Below, in pieces: positions 35,914 to 44,795 of a DNA stretch of 64,000 nt (the stretch's first letter is position 1; the number at the start of each line of letters is the position of its first letter). Both the position numbers and the translations under genes were made by a program. The notes under the pieces were generated by a model, which saw only the letters and a program-made list of their open reading frames with translations, was not told the DNA's origin and searched no databases. Source of the DNA: Nitrospira sp. (lineage in GTDB: Bacteria > Nitrospirota > Nitrospiria > Nitrospirales > Nitrospiraceae); assembly GCA_029194665.1 (NCBI GenBank), contig JARFXO010000001.1:310001-374000 (forward strand), in the 5' to 3' direction.

Positions 35914-37377
35914 ATGGCTGAACTTCAGGAATATGTCGATGGTTTGCCCAATATCTCCGGATGGGAACAGTTGATCGAACGTGCTTTAGTGGAAGCTACC
36001 GTGAAGTCGAGATACCTTCCGGAGGGTCGGCTCGACTTCAAGCGCATCAAGAGCGCCGCCGCTGTGGCGCTGCATATGCATCAACCACTGATTCCCGTCG
36101 GTGGTAACGAGATCCACAGCGCCGAGATCATCAGCAATCTCAAGTACATGATGGATCACCAGGGCATCGGCGATAACCATAACGCGCCCGTATTCGTTTG
36201 GTGCTACAAGCGCATGGGAGAATTCATTCCACAACTCATCAATGAAGGTAAAGAACCGCGTGTCATGCTCGAGTATTCTGGCACGCTGCTCCACGGCATG
36301 CGTCAGATGGGACTCCATGAGGTGTTCGACAGCCTGAAGCGGATCACCTGCGATCCCCATTATCGCCGCGCGGTCGAATGGCTCGGGTGTCCTTGGGGCC
36401 ACGCGGTCGCACCTTCGACGCCGGTCCAAGATTACCGTTTGCACGTCAGGGCCTGGCAACATCACTTTGCCGCCATTTTCGGTCTTGAGGCCCTGTCCCG
36501 TGTCCGTGGGTTTTCCCCGTCTGAGATGGCCTTACCCAACCACCCAGACGTCGCCTACGAGTTCATCAAGACCCTGAAGGACTGCGGCTTCACCTGGTTG
36601 CTTGTTCAGGAGCACACGGTGGAGCAGCCTGCGACCGGCGCTGGACCCGAGCGCAAGCACATTCCTCATCGACTCGTCTGCCGGAATTCTCACGGAGAGA
36701 GCGAGAGCATCGTCGTTCTCATCAAGACCCAAGGCAGCGATACCAAACTGGTCGGGCAGATGCAGCCCTATTACGAAGCCAAGGGCTTGTCCCGGTGGAC
36801 GATCGGAGGGGCGTCGGTTCCGCCCCTGGTGACTCAAATCGCCGACGGCGAGAACGGCGGTGTCATGATGAACGAGTTTCCACCCAAGTACCAGGAGGTC
36901 GTACGAGCAAGCTCAGGCATGGATACGCCTCTGATGAACGGGACCGAGTACTTGGAGCACCTCTTCGCCTCCGGAGTCACGGAGGAAGCGTTGCCCCTGC
37001 TGCAGCCGCTGTTCCAGAAGCGCATTTGGGATCGTTTCGAGCCGGGCGGCGGACCTCAGCGGTTGACTGACATCATCAAGAACCTGGAACAAGAAGACCA
37101 TCGCTTCCATATGGAAGGAGGGAGCTGGACCAACAACATATCGTGGGTTCAGGGCTATGAAAGCCTGATCGGGCCGATGGAAAAAGTCAGCGCGCTTTTC
37201 TATGACAAAGTCATCAAGAAGGGCGTCCCCTCGCGCGACCCTCGCTATCGCAACGCACTGTTCCATTTGATGGCCTCCCAGACCAGCTGTTATCGCTACT
37301 GGGGACAAGGGCTGTGGACGGACTACGGCCGTGAAATCTGTCGGCGGGTGGAGCAGATCCTCGTTCACGACTTTTAG
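35914..37377 (+). CDS. glycoside hydrolase family 57 protein
   Basis: 487 residues. GH57 conserved regions are visible: HMHQPLIP near residue 56, GFSPSEMALPNHP with the nucleophile-type glutamate near 209, and IADGENGGVMMNEFPP with an aspartate near 310. The family includes alpha-amylases, 4-alpha-glucanotransferases and branching enzymes. The gene follows glgA after 27 bases, so it probably shapes or branches the glucan made by GlgA (inference). Exact activity cannot be fixed from sequence reading. Confidence 0.85.
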   Translation: MAELQEYVDGLPNISGWEQLIERALVEATVKSRYLPEGRLDFKRIKSAAAVALHMHQPLIPVGGNEIHSAEIISNLKYMMDHQGIGDNHNAPVFVWCYKRMGEFIPQLINEGKEPRVMLEYSGTLLHGMRQMGLHEVFDSLKRITCDPHYRRAVEWLGCPWGHAVAPSTPVQDYRLHVRAWQHHFAAIFGLEALSRVRGFSPSEMALPNHPDVAYEFIKTLKDCGFTWLLVQEHTVEQPATGAGPERKHIPHRLVCRNSHGESESIVVLIKTQGSDTKLVGQMQPYYEAKGLSRWTIGGASVPPLVTQIADGENGGVMMNEFPPKYQEVVRASSGMDTPLMNGTEYLEHLFASGVTEEALPLLQPLFQKRIWDRFEPGGGPQRLTDIIKNLEQEDHRFHMEGGSWTNNISWVQGYESLIGPMEKVSALFYDKVIKKGVPSRDPRYRNALFHLMASQTSCYRYWGQGLWTDYGREICRRVEQILVHDF

Positions 37378-37467
37378 CAGGCTGCGGCACAACTCGGTTG
37401 ATGCCAACGATGCTGCGTCAGAACATTTCTGGAACAAGCCTCTCTGAGTTGGTGTCATGAGCGGGTC

Positions 37468-38133
37468 GTGACATCTGTCATGGCAGTCGTGCTTGCCTTC
37501 ACAGCGATAATGCTGCTCGCGGCCTGCGCTTCACCTGTCGGGGTCTTGTGGCCTCCTCCTCCGGACGCTGGAACTAAGACCATCGCAGTATCGCTTGACA
37601 CATGGCATGCGGTGATCGCCTTTCCTCGTAAAAACGAAACTCGCGAATCAGCACTCGGATCTCAACACGCATATTATGAAGAGTGGGGCTATGCGGAGCG
37701 CACCTGGTACCTGGAGGGAAAGACGGGCATGGGCGGCGTTGTGCGAGCACTGTTCTGGCCGACTGAGGGCGTCGTGGAGGTCGGACACTATGATCGGATA
37801 TGGGCGGAACGCACGCCCCAGCCACCTTCCGAGCTCTTCACCTTTCGTCTAACCGAAGAGGGCTATCAGCGGTTACGCCGGCATCTGCACGAGACTCTGT
37901 TGAGCGAGGAACCAGTGGCCTCGTTCGGACAATCCGTATTTTATCCCGCGAATCGTTCGTACCACCTGTTTCATACATGCCATCAGTACGCAGCTCATGC
38001 CCTGCGAAAGGCTGGTTTGCCCCTCTCGCCATTTTGGGCCTTCAACCGAACGAGCCTCGCCTGGCAACTGCGGCGCGTCGCAAAGATTGCGGTGGAGCAA
38101 CCGATGAAGACGCCGCTTGGCCAGGCACATTAA
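37468..38133 (+). CDS. DUF2459-domain lipoprotein
   Basis: 221 residues, GTG start. The N-terminus is a signal peptide with a lipobox (LLAACAS, Cys26 region), so it is likely anchored in a membrane. The body matches DUF2459: YYEEWGYAERTWYLEG, FGQSVFYPANRSYHLFHTCHQYAAHALRKAGL with the conserved HTC motif. Members are uncharacterised. It stands alone between the GH57 gene and the small DUF2283 frame. Confidence 0.8.
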   Translation: MTSVMAVVLAFTAIMLLAACASPVGVLWPPPPDAGTKTIAVSLDTWHAVIAFPRKNETRESALGSQHAYYEEWGYAERTWYLEGKTGMGGVVRALFWPTEGVVEVGHYDRIWAERTPQPPSELFTFRLTEEGYQRLRRHLHETLLSEEPVASFGQSVFYPANRSYHLFHTCHQYAAHALRKAGLPLSPFWAFNRTSLAWQLRRVAKIAVEQPMKTPLGQAH

Positions 38134-38348
38134 CGGACGCTGAATCGGCACGTCGAACGGAACCGTCGCATGATCCGCCGGCTGCCCTATGCCTAGCGGA
38201 GCATCATTCGCAATCTTTCACCCCACACTCGACTCGGTCAGCCTCAAAGCCGGAGGATCGAGTAGCTCCGCGTTCGGGGAGCACCCAATGGATCGTCAAG
38301 CCGATCGTCGTATGCAGATAGACTGAATTGGACGTGACCCAAGGCGTA

Positions 38349-38373
38349 AGCGGAGGTAATGTCAGCCTCCGCT
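38349..38373 (+). other. hairpin upstream of the DUF2283 frame
   Basis: AGCGGAGG, nine-base loop, CCTCCGCT: a perfect eight-base stem. No T-run follows, so it is not a standard terminator. It ends 36 bases before the DUF2283 start. Confidence 0.4.
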
Positions 38374-38408
38374 AAACTTGCAATGGCAGCCGGCTGGTCC
38401 CGCAATCC

Positions 38409-38618
38409 TTGAACCTGCGTTCCAACCACCTGTGGCTCGATTACGACGACGAAGCGGATGTGCTGTATATCAGCTTGAGAAAACCACAACGGGCGACCGA
38501 CAGCGACATGGTAGGGCGCTTCATCTATCATTACGACGGAAAAGAACTGGTCGGCGGTACTGTTCTGCATGCCAAATCCAGCGCAGGGGCGTCCGAACCG
38601 GGCTGGTCGCCTCGTTGA
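38409..38618 (+). CDS. DUF2283-family small protein
   Basis: 69 residues with a TTG start. It carries the DUF2283 pattern: LWLDYDDEADVLYISLRK, then FIYHYDGKELVGGTVLHAK. Members are short beta-rich proteins of unknown function, sometimes beside toxin-antitoxin genes. The initiation site is weak and the last residues (GASEPGWSPR) look atypical, so the end may be changed by a frameshift. Confidence 0.6.
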   Translation: MNLRSNHLWLDYDDEADVLYISLRKPQRATDSDMVGRFIYHYDGKELVGGTVLHAKSSAGASEPGWSPR

Positions 38619-38899
38619 AATTGCATTCTGATCGCTAATTCGAATTGCCGTTGCCCTGCTCCCACAGCCGGCAGTCCTTTACCCCCTCACCCCCTTCAGA
38701 CGGACAAACCTGATTTACCTGCGGCGCATCCTAACGGATTGCCGTGAATAACGAAGGGAGCCGAGCATCTTCGGGAAGCTAACAGTGTGCTCGGATGTCC
38801 AACCGTTGAGGTATTGCGTGTAGTACAATCTCCGGCATGCGTTTCACCCATGCTCTCATCGCCGAAATTGCTCGGGTGGCCAATGACAGGAGAGAGTCA

Positions 38900-39253
38900 A
38901 TGACCCGCAAACCAATCGAGAAAGTGAACCGGATCCTGCTGGTATGTCTCATGGCGTCCGGTGGGTGCGCTTCGCATGAACCTCTCGATTCGATCTCCTC
39001 TGATCCCTCATATGACCAAACAGCCATGACGAATCTCTATCGGAATCGAGCCGCTGACATGCACGAGAAGGCCAATGCGCAAGCGACTGCCGCGACGCGT
39101 TATGAAGCCCTCTTTGGACCTGAGGCGGACTTGGTCTCCGGTGCGCGGTCATTGGCAAGCTACTACGAACAAACCGCAAAGGAATTCGAACGTCTCGCCG
39201 AGGCGCATGCATCCGTGGGTCGCACTAGGCAACGCCCGGCGACGGTCCCATAA
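38900..39253 (+). CDS. small lipoprotein of unknown function
   Basis: 117 residues from ATG 38900, which has AGGAGAGAG upstream; an in-frame ATG at 38837 lacks such a site. The signal peptide ends in a lipobox (ASGGC). The mature part is polar and probably helical: NLYRNRAADMHEKANAQATA and SYYEQTAKEFERLAEAHAS. No domain is recognised. It lies 47 bases upstream of the SPFH gene and is probably co-transcribed with it. Confidence 0.7.
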   Translation: MTRKPIEKVNRILLVCLMASGGCASHEPLDSISSDPSYDQTAMTNLYRNRAADMHEKANAQATAATRYEALFGPEADLVSGARSLASYYEQTAKEFERLAEAHASVGRTRQRPATVP

Positions 39254-39300
39254 TCATGCAGGCTCACCGGAATGGATGACGCAAGGAAGAGGAGGGGTCT

Positions 39301-40176
39301 ATGAAACATTCTGTGAAAGGTCGTGTACTTCTTTTGCTGATGCCGATAGTGGTGCTTCTCCAGAGCTGCAGTACCACGGTGAATCCAGGCAATCGCGGGT
39401 TGCGTTGGTACCCCCTCACGGCGGGACTGACGAAGGAACCGCTCAGGGAAGGATTCTACTGGCGAGCTCCCTGGAACGATGTCTTTGTGTACGACACGAA
39501 ATGGAAGACCTTCAAAGAAAAAGTGGATGTTCTGACCGCTGACGATCTCCCGGTGACTGTGTTTGCCGCGATTACCATGCGCCCCATCCCGGAAGAAATA
39601 TATTTTCTGGCCCAGGAAGTGGGGCATGAATGGTACAGGGAATTGGTTCACGCGCAACTCTTGTCGGCTGTGCGCGCGGTCGTCGCGAACTACACCATGG
39701 TCACGCTTCCTGAGCGCAGCAGCGAAATCGGAAATAAGATCGAAGCAGTGGTGGTCGAAGCGTTGAAAGGGCGTCATTTGGACGTCTACAACGTGGCACT
39801 CTCGGAAATGGAGTTTTCACAGATGGTGTTAAGGGCCATCGAACAGAAGCAGGCGAAGGAGCAGGAAAAGGAGCAAAAGGATTTCGAGGTAGTGATTGCA
39901 CAGCGCAACGCCGAGATTGCCCGGATTCACGCGAAGGGCGAGGGTGATTCGTTGAGGATTCGCGCGGACGGCGAAGCCGAAAGCATGAGGATCCGGGCGA
40001 TAGGACAGTCGCAGGCGCAGGAGATCATCACCAAAACGTTGACGCCGGACTACTTGCGATTCAAATTGTATGAGAGTCCCAATGCCAAAACTCTCATCGT
40101 GCCTGACAAGCTCAATGTTCCAATCATTGTTAACCCTGGAACCGATCACCCTCGATCGGAGGCGCCATTGCGCTGA
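39301..40176 (+). CDS. SPFH/Band-7 (prohibitin-type) protein with lipobox
   Basis: 291 residues. After a signal sequence with a lipobox-like LLQSC at Cys23 comes an SPFH domain (about 28-185; PLREGFYWRAPWNDVFVYDT, SSEIGNKIEAVVVEALK). A charged coiled coil follows (KQAKEQEKEQKDFEVV), with repeats of GEGDS.RIRADGEAESM. Proteins of this type form membrane scaffolds. A lipid anchor in place of the usual transmembrane helix is notable. AGAGGAGG precedes ATG 39301. Confidence 0.85.
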   Translation: MKHSVKGRVLLLLMPIVVLLQSCSTTVNPGNRGLRWYPLTAGLTKEPLREGFYWRAPWNDVFVYDTKWKTFKEKVDVLTADDLPVTVFAAITMRPIPEEIYFLAQEVGHEWYRELVHAQLLSAVRAVVANYTMVTLPERSSEIGNKIEAVVVEALKGRHLDVYNVALSEMEFSQMVLRAIEQKQAKEQEKEQKDFEVVIAQRNAEIARIHAKGEGDSLRIRADGEAESMRIRAIGQSQAQEIITKTLTPDYLRFKLYESPNAKTLIVPDKLNVPIIVNPGTDHPRSEAPLR

Positions 40177-40453
40177 ATGTGAATACGATCAATGAACCGC
40201 ATTTGATGCAGTAGGCAACACAGAAGCACTGCTTCCGATGAGAATAGCTGGACGGGTGGATGCGGGTTAGATCGGCAGATCCGGTTCTCACGCGAATCCG
40301 TCTACACATTGTTCGGGCGACCCTGCGCGTGAGCCGAACAGAACTTAGGGGTAGGGCCACGGAGTAGTTATCCTGGCGTTCTGCCCCCTGCATGCCTCTG
40401 TGTCGGGCATCGATCGCGAGGTCGAAGCGTCACGGGCGAACCAGCATCTGGCC

Positions 40454-40624
40454 TTAGCGCAAGCGGCGAAGGATGCTCTGCAAGACAGTTTTCCGTTGCT
40501 TAAGGTCTTCACGGAATTCTTGGTTCTCCGTGTCGACAATCTCTGCACCGAGATCAGATACGGCACCCTGAAGCGCCCAGATCAAGATATCCTGTTCGTT
40601 CGGCTCCAGCGATAACTGCGTCAT
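40454..40624 (-). CDS. 56-residue conserved small protein
   Basis: From ATG 40624 with an excellent ribosome binding site (AGAGGAGG). It reads MTQLSLEPNEQDILIWALQG and later SDLGAEIVDTENQEFREDLK, a helical hairpin found in many small bacterial proteins whose function is unknown. A longer in-frame reading from 40900 lacks a site and overlaps the neighbouring gene. Confidence 0.7.
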   Translation of the reverse strand: MTQLSLEPNEQDILIWALQGAVSDLGAEIVDTENQEFREDLKQRKTVLQSILRRLR

Positions 40625-40680
40625 AAGCCCTCCTCTTTTGGGCTCGTCAATGAAGCAGGAGAGTTTCTCGCCAGGACAAC

Positions 40681-40917
40681 CTATAACTTCCCTTGTTTTT
40701 TCAGGAGGCGCGCCACACGCCACGTCACCCATCCCATGTACAGGAACAACATGAGGCCAAGCAGCTCGACGAGATGAATGAGGTGCCACCCCTCGATCAC
40801 TTCTACCTGCACGATAACCAACAAAACGGTCGCGACCAGGAAGACGAGTACGTGTTTGCGGGGCATTGCAAGGACTTCCTGCAGGAATGCCCCGAGCCAT
40901 CCGCGCCCGTCCTCCAT
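40681..40917 (-). CDS. small membrane protein
   Basis: 78 residues from ATG 40917, preceded by GAGGAGG. Two hydrophobic segments are clear: HVLVFLVATVLLVIVQVEVI and HLVELLGLMLFLYMGWVTW, followed by a basic tail (RLLKKQGKL). No family is recognised. It is read towards the 56-residue gene and could share its transcript (56-base gap). Confidence 0.6.
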   Translation of the reverse strand: MEDGRGWLGAFLQEVLAMPRKHVLVFLVATVLLVIVQVEVIEGWHLIHLVELLGLMLFLYMGWVTWRVARLLKKQGKL

Positions 40918-41357
40918 GGTCAAGGTCCTCCTCTGCTCATGGGTCTAAATCTAAATTGATGCAGATTGAGTGCCACAGAGTTCCGGTTCCTCTGCAGGCT
41001 TCGCTCGGGCAGGAAGGGTGATGGCCAGAACGGGTGACGGTGGGCGATTCCTGAGGCCGCATGAGGCTGTGGCAAGGCTTTTGTAGCGATTCGGGACAAT
41101 ACAGTCGAGCCTGCTGCCGACTTCTGCTACGCCCTTCTGCCTGTTGAGAGGCATGCCTCGTGATCTTGACCGACAACTCAAGCTGAATTGGAAAGATTTC
41201 CGCATAACAATCGAACTGGTCAATGGCATCGGCCTTGCTGTTTTACACAACATTAGGTGGTGACGCGGGAGAAGCTACTATGAGGGTAGCTGTGTTTATT
41301 TCGAGCGTACCTATGACCGGAAAACTCTAACAGTGCGGCAATCGGGGATGTGACATC
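40918..41357. other. 440-bp stretch without a supported gene
   Basis: The stretch separates the leftward membrane protein gene from citrate synthase on the plus strand and should carry both promoters. No clear promoter, hairpin or gene was found; a minus frame at 40951-41253 has no domain or initiation site. Confidence 0.5.
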
Positions 41358-42518
41358 ATGACGAAACCGACCAGCTTGTACGAATTTTCACCGGGACTAG
41401 CCGGCGTTCCTGCAGCCAAATCGTCGATCAGTTATGTGGACGGCCAGGCCGGCTTGTTGGAGTACCGCGGTATTCGCATCGCAGACCTGACCGCTCACAG
41501 CACGTTCCTGGAAGCGTCGTTTCTCCTCTTGTTCGGTCATTTGCCCACTCCGGACGAACTCCACCGGTTTTCACAAGACATTAGTCACCACCGACGCATC
41601 AAGTACAGGATGACGGATCTCATCAAGTGTCTTCCGGATCAAGGGCATCCGATGGACGCGTTGCAGGCGGCTGTGGCAGCACTGGGCATGTATTACCCGG
41701 CCCGACAGGTCTTAGACCCAGAGGTTCAATATTGGTCGGTCGTGCGCCTGATCGCCAAGGTCCCGACCATCATTGCCGCCTATCACCGGCTCAGACGTGG
41801 AGATCATGAGGTTCATCCCCGGGACGATGTCTACCACGCGAGCAACTTTCTCTACATGTTGACGGAAAAGGTTCCGCATCCCTCCTTGGCGAAAGCGCTG
41901 GACACCTGCCTCATTCTCCACGCAGAACATACTATGAACGCCTCCACCTTCAGCGGCATGGTGACGGCCTCAACCTTAGCTGACCCCTACAGCGTCGTCG
42001 CCTCCGCCATCGGGACTCTCAAGGGTCCTCTCCATGGAGGGGCCACGGAAGAGGTCGTGCACATGCTGGAGGAAATCGGCTCGCGCGAGCAGGTCCGAAC
42101 CTATCTTGAGAAAAAGCTGGCCGCTAAGCAGAAACTGATGGGGTTCGGCCATCGTATCTATAAGGTTAAGGATCCCAGGGCTACCATCCTTCAGAAGGTG
42201 GCCAGAAGCCTCGCCGAAGACTGCGGATCGTCTCCGCTCTTGGATCTCGCCGAAGAAGTTGAACGAGTGGGAGAGGAACTGCTCCACGCAAAGGGCATCC
42301 ACCCCAATGTCGATTTCTACTCAGGAGTGCTTTACAAGACCATGGGCATTGATCCTGACTTCTTCACCACCATATTTGCGATGGCCCGGGTGTCAGGGTG
42401 GTTGGCTCATTGGCTGGAACAGATCAAGGACAATAAGCTCTTTCGACCGGACCAGATTTATGACGGATCGCATGGCCTTGTCTATGTCCCCATCGATCGT
42501 CGCGTGAGGGGAGTATAG
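41358..42518 (+). CDS. gltA: citrate synthase
   Basis: 386 residues, the short type. Catalytic residues are in place: His in LHAEHTMNAST, His in GPLHGGATEEVV and Asp in HPNVDFYSGVLY; GFGHRIYKVKDPRA is the family signature. It condenses acetyl-CoA and oxaloacetate; in Nitrospira it would serve the oxidative or reductive TCA cycle. It is a single gene here, not in an operon with other cycle enzymes. 2-Methylcitrate synthase shares the fold and cannot be fully excluded. Confidence 0.93.
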   Translation: MTKPTSLYEFSPGLAGVPAAKSSISYVDGQAGLLEYRGIRIADLTAHSTFLEASFLLLFGHLPTPDELHRFSQDISHHRRIKYRMTDLIKCLPDQGHPMDALQAAVAALGMYYPARQVLDPEVQYWSVVRLIAKVPTIIAAYHRLRRGDHEVHPRDDVYHASNFLYMLTEKVPHPSLAKALDTCLILHAEHTMNASTFSGMVTASTLADPYSVVASAIGTLKGPLHGGATEEVVHMLEEIGSREQVRTYLEKKLAAKQKLMGFGHRIYKVKDPRATILQKVARSLAEDCGSSPLLDLAEEVERVGEELLHAKGIHPNVDFYSGVLYKTMGIDPDFFTTIFAMARVSGWLAHWLEQIKDNKLFRPDQIYDGSHGLVYVPIDRRVRGV

Positions 42519-42652
42519 AGAGATGGCTCCTTATCACGATTGCATCGAAAATGGTCATGCCGACCGGGCGGTCAGACGGCTTCTCGGCCGATAAGGCTCG
42601 GCAGGTAGAACATGAACGATGAGGCGGACGTTCTCCAGGGATGAGGTGCATC

Positions 42653-43096
42653 ATGAGAATCCATATTCCCTTCCTTTGTGCATCTGTCGGCATGATGGCG
42701 CTCTTCGGAACGACCCTAACACCAATCACGACAGAGGCCCAATCCAAGACCCAAGGAAGCCGCGAGCAACGGATTGAGATTGTCATTGAGGATCGTACCT
42801 TCTTTCTAGCCAAAGGCGGCCCCATTCAGATAGGGACGCCCCTCGAGATTGTCGTGGAGAATCGTGACAATGTCCGCCACGGCTTTGCGTCATCGATGCT
42901 GACCGGGCTCCTCGTCTCCGGGGAAGACGATCAGATCGTGACGTATGGGAAAGGCGTGGAAGGGTTTTACGTGAATCCTGGGAAGACTCTGGTGATACGG
43001 TTCACCACTGAAAGGCCGGGGAGCTTCTCTTTTCACTGTGATATCCACGAGCGCATGAAGGGGGAATTATATGTGCTGGAGATCCCCACGGCATAG
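42653..43096 (+). CDS. periplasmic cupredoxin (type 1 copper protein)
   Basis: 147 residues with a signal peptide (MRIHIPFLCASVGMMALFGT, cleavage after TEAQ). The cupredoxin fold has the ligands His in NVRHGF and the C-terminal FHCDIHERM set (Cys, His, Met), a type 1 site. It is a soluble electron carrier or copper-binding protein in the periplasm. Start ATG 42653 is chosen over 42641 because GATGAGG lies close upstream. It lies between citrate synthase and the CBS genes. Confidence 0.85.
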   Translation: MRIHIPFLCASVGMMALFGTTLTPITTEAQSKTQGSREQRIEIVIEDRTFFLAKGGPIQIGTPLEIVVENRDNVRHGFASSMLTGLLVSGEDDQIVTYGKGVEGFYVNPGKTLVIRFTTERPGSFSFHCDIHERMKGELYVLEIPTA

Positions 43097-43239
43097 GAAG
43101 AAGCCACCGCACTATGCCTTCGCAACAGCCGGCCCTGAACGGCAGCGGAGTTCAAGACAAGGCGGCAGTTCAGGTATCAGCGGTTCTCCTTCACGGTTTG
43201 GATTGATCCCGCCTGCATAGGCCGGGGAGGGGGGCTGGC

Positions 43240-43662
43240 GTGGCCAGAACTATCGCGTCGAAAATCGTGCGGCGAGTCGCCACCATCGATGAGAACAAAT
43301 CCGTTCTCGACGCGGCCGAACTCATGACCGAGGAATTCATTGGTTCCGTGGTTGTCACGAATACTTCGGGGATTCGAGGTCTGTTCACGGAACGTGAGCT
43401 GATGATGAACGTAGTCGGTAGGGGGAAAGACTCGGAAAAGCTCAAAATAAAGGATGTGATGACCAGAGACCCGATCAGGGTCAGTCCGAAGGATACGGCC
43501 GGTCGCTGTTTGGACCTGATGAAGGAACACAGATGTCGGCACCTTTTGGTGTTCGAGGGAGACGAGTTCGTCGGCATCGTTTCACTCCGAGACCTGGTGA
43601 CGCTGATGATCGATGAGAAGGAAGAGCTGATTCAACAGCTGGAACGATACATCGCTTCCTGA
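43240..43662 (+). CDS. tandem CBS-domain protein (copy 1)
   Basis: 140 residues, GTG start, made of two CBS domains (about 1-60 and 68-130). Motifs: VLDAAELMTEEFIGSVVVTN, then GLFTERELMMNVV, and DVMTRDPIRVSPKDTAGRCL followed by GIVSLRDLV. Such pairs bind adenine nucleotides and regulate partner proteins. It stands upstream of the ATPase operon with another CBS gene. Confidence 0.88.
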   Translation: MARTIASKIVRRVATIDENKSVLDAAELMTEEFIGSVVVTNTSGIRGLFTERELMMNVVGRGKDSEKLKIKDVMTRDPIRVSPKDTAGRCLDLMKEHRCRHLLVFEGDEFVGIVSLRDLVTLMIDEKEELIQQLERYIAS

Positions 43663-43829
43663 TGAATGCTTTCCCGACGATTTCCCTGGGATGAGGACCT
43701 CATATGTTCACGAGGCTGCGAAAGCTGACCGGCCGTTCGATGCAGCGATAGAGGAAAGAGGAGATCAGCGTGGGTTACCTAGGGCAGGTGGATGACACCG
43801 ACTGAGATAGAACCGGGGAGGGAGGCGTT

Positions 43830-44288
43830 ATGAGAGCCGCAGAACATTTTGTGAACGCGCATGATCCAAAGACATTGACCGTTCGACAAGTGATGGAAAA
43901 TGACGTGTATACAGTGGGCCCTGATACCAAAGGGATCGCCATCGCGGAAACCATGACCGACCAGAACTTTGGAGCCGTGCCCGTCGTGGAAAAGGATTTC
44001 ACGCTCGTCGGTCTCGTGTCCGAATTCGACCTGTTACGAGTCATGGAGGAGGGGAAAGACCTTCGTCAAACCACAGCGGAGGAGATCATGACCAGAAATG
44101 TTGTCACGGCCACAGAAGAGATGCTGGTCACGGATTTGACCCGCCTTCTTCAGGAGCGACACCTCATCCGGGCTCCTGTTGTGAGGGGGAAAATTCTGGT
44201 CGGCATTGCGTCCAGACGGGATGTGGTTTTCGGCTACCTGAAGGCGACGGCCAAGTATTGGTGGCCAGGAAAGGGGGGCAGCGGATAG
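43830..44288 (+). CDS. tandem CBS-domain protein (copy 2)
   Basis: 152 residues. Two CBS domains: VRQVMENDVYTVGPDTKGI through GLVSEFDLLRVM, and EEIMTRNVVTATEEMLVTDL through GIASRRDVVFG. GGAGGGAGG precedes ATG 43830. It is related to copy 1. Both precede the V/A-ATPase genes, so a nucleotide-sensing role linked to the ATPase is possible but only suggested by position. Confidence 0.88.
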   Translation: MRAAEHFVNAHDPKTLTVRQVMENDVYTVGPDTKGIAIAETMTDQNFGAVPVVEKDFTLVGLVSEFDLLRVMEEGKDLRQTTAEEIMTRNVVTATEEMLVTDLTRLLQERHLIRAPVVRGKILVGIASRRDVVFGYLKATAKYWWPGKGGSG

Positions 44289-44441
44289 GGTGAGTGAAAT
44301 CGCAAGAGTGTGGTCCGCGCGGAGTCGCTGGTGATGAAACGCCGGATCACGGACGAGAGAAGGGCTTTCCTCTCGACTCAAGCGGCATTGAGTTCAAAGT
44401 TCGCGACCGGAACGAACGCAAGTGTTCACTCAGAGGCAGCG

Positions 44442-44795
44442 ATGTCTGAGCAGGATACGCCGCAGGCTCCTGAGATCCTCAGAGAAATCCACGAGGCTGA
44501 ACGGTCCGTTGAGGCGATGCTTCGACAGGCCGAGCGAGAGGCGGCCGGAATATTAGAACGTGCGCGGGCCGAGGCGACGTCGGTACTGGCTGAGCAGCGT
44601 AGAGAGCTCGAGCAGAGACAGTCCAAGGCGCTGGCTGCGGGCCTCGCCGAGGCGAAGCGTGAGGCTGAGCAGTTGCTCACGAACGCCCAGGCGAATGCAA
44701 GCGATATGAGAGCTCACTGCACGGGCAGGATCGATGAGGCGGTTGACCTCGTCCTCGGGCGCATCCTGCCTGGTTGGGGCCAGTTCCATGATTGA
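44442..44795 (+). CDS. V/A-type ATPase subunit G/H (peripheral stalk)
   Basis: 117 residues, almost entirely coiled coil: EIHEAERSVEAMLRQAEREA, then RAEATSVLAEQRRELEQRQS and further. It fits the H/G subunit that pairs with subunit E in the peripheral stalk. It is followed by subunit I with an eight-base overlap. Start ATG 44442 is chosen from the domain limits; a longer in-frame reading begins at 44310. Confidence 0.8.
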   Translation: MSEQDTPQAPEILREIHEAERSVEAMLRQAEREAAGILERARAEATSVLAEQRRELEQRQSKALAAGLAEAKREAEQLLTNAQANASDMRAHCTGRIDEAVDLVLGRILPGWGQFHD

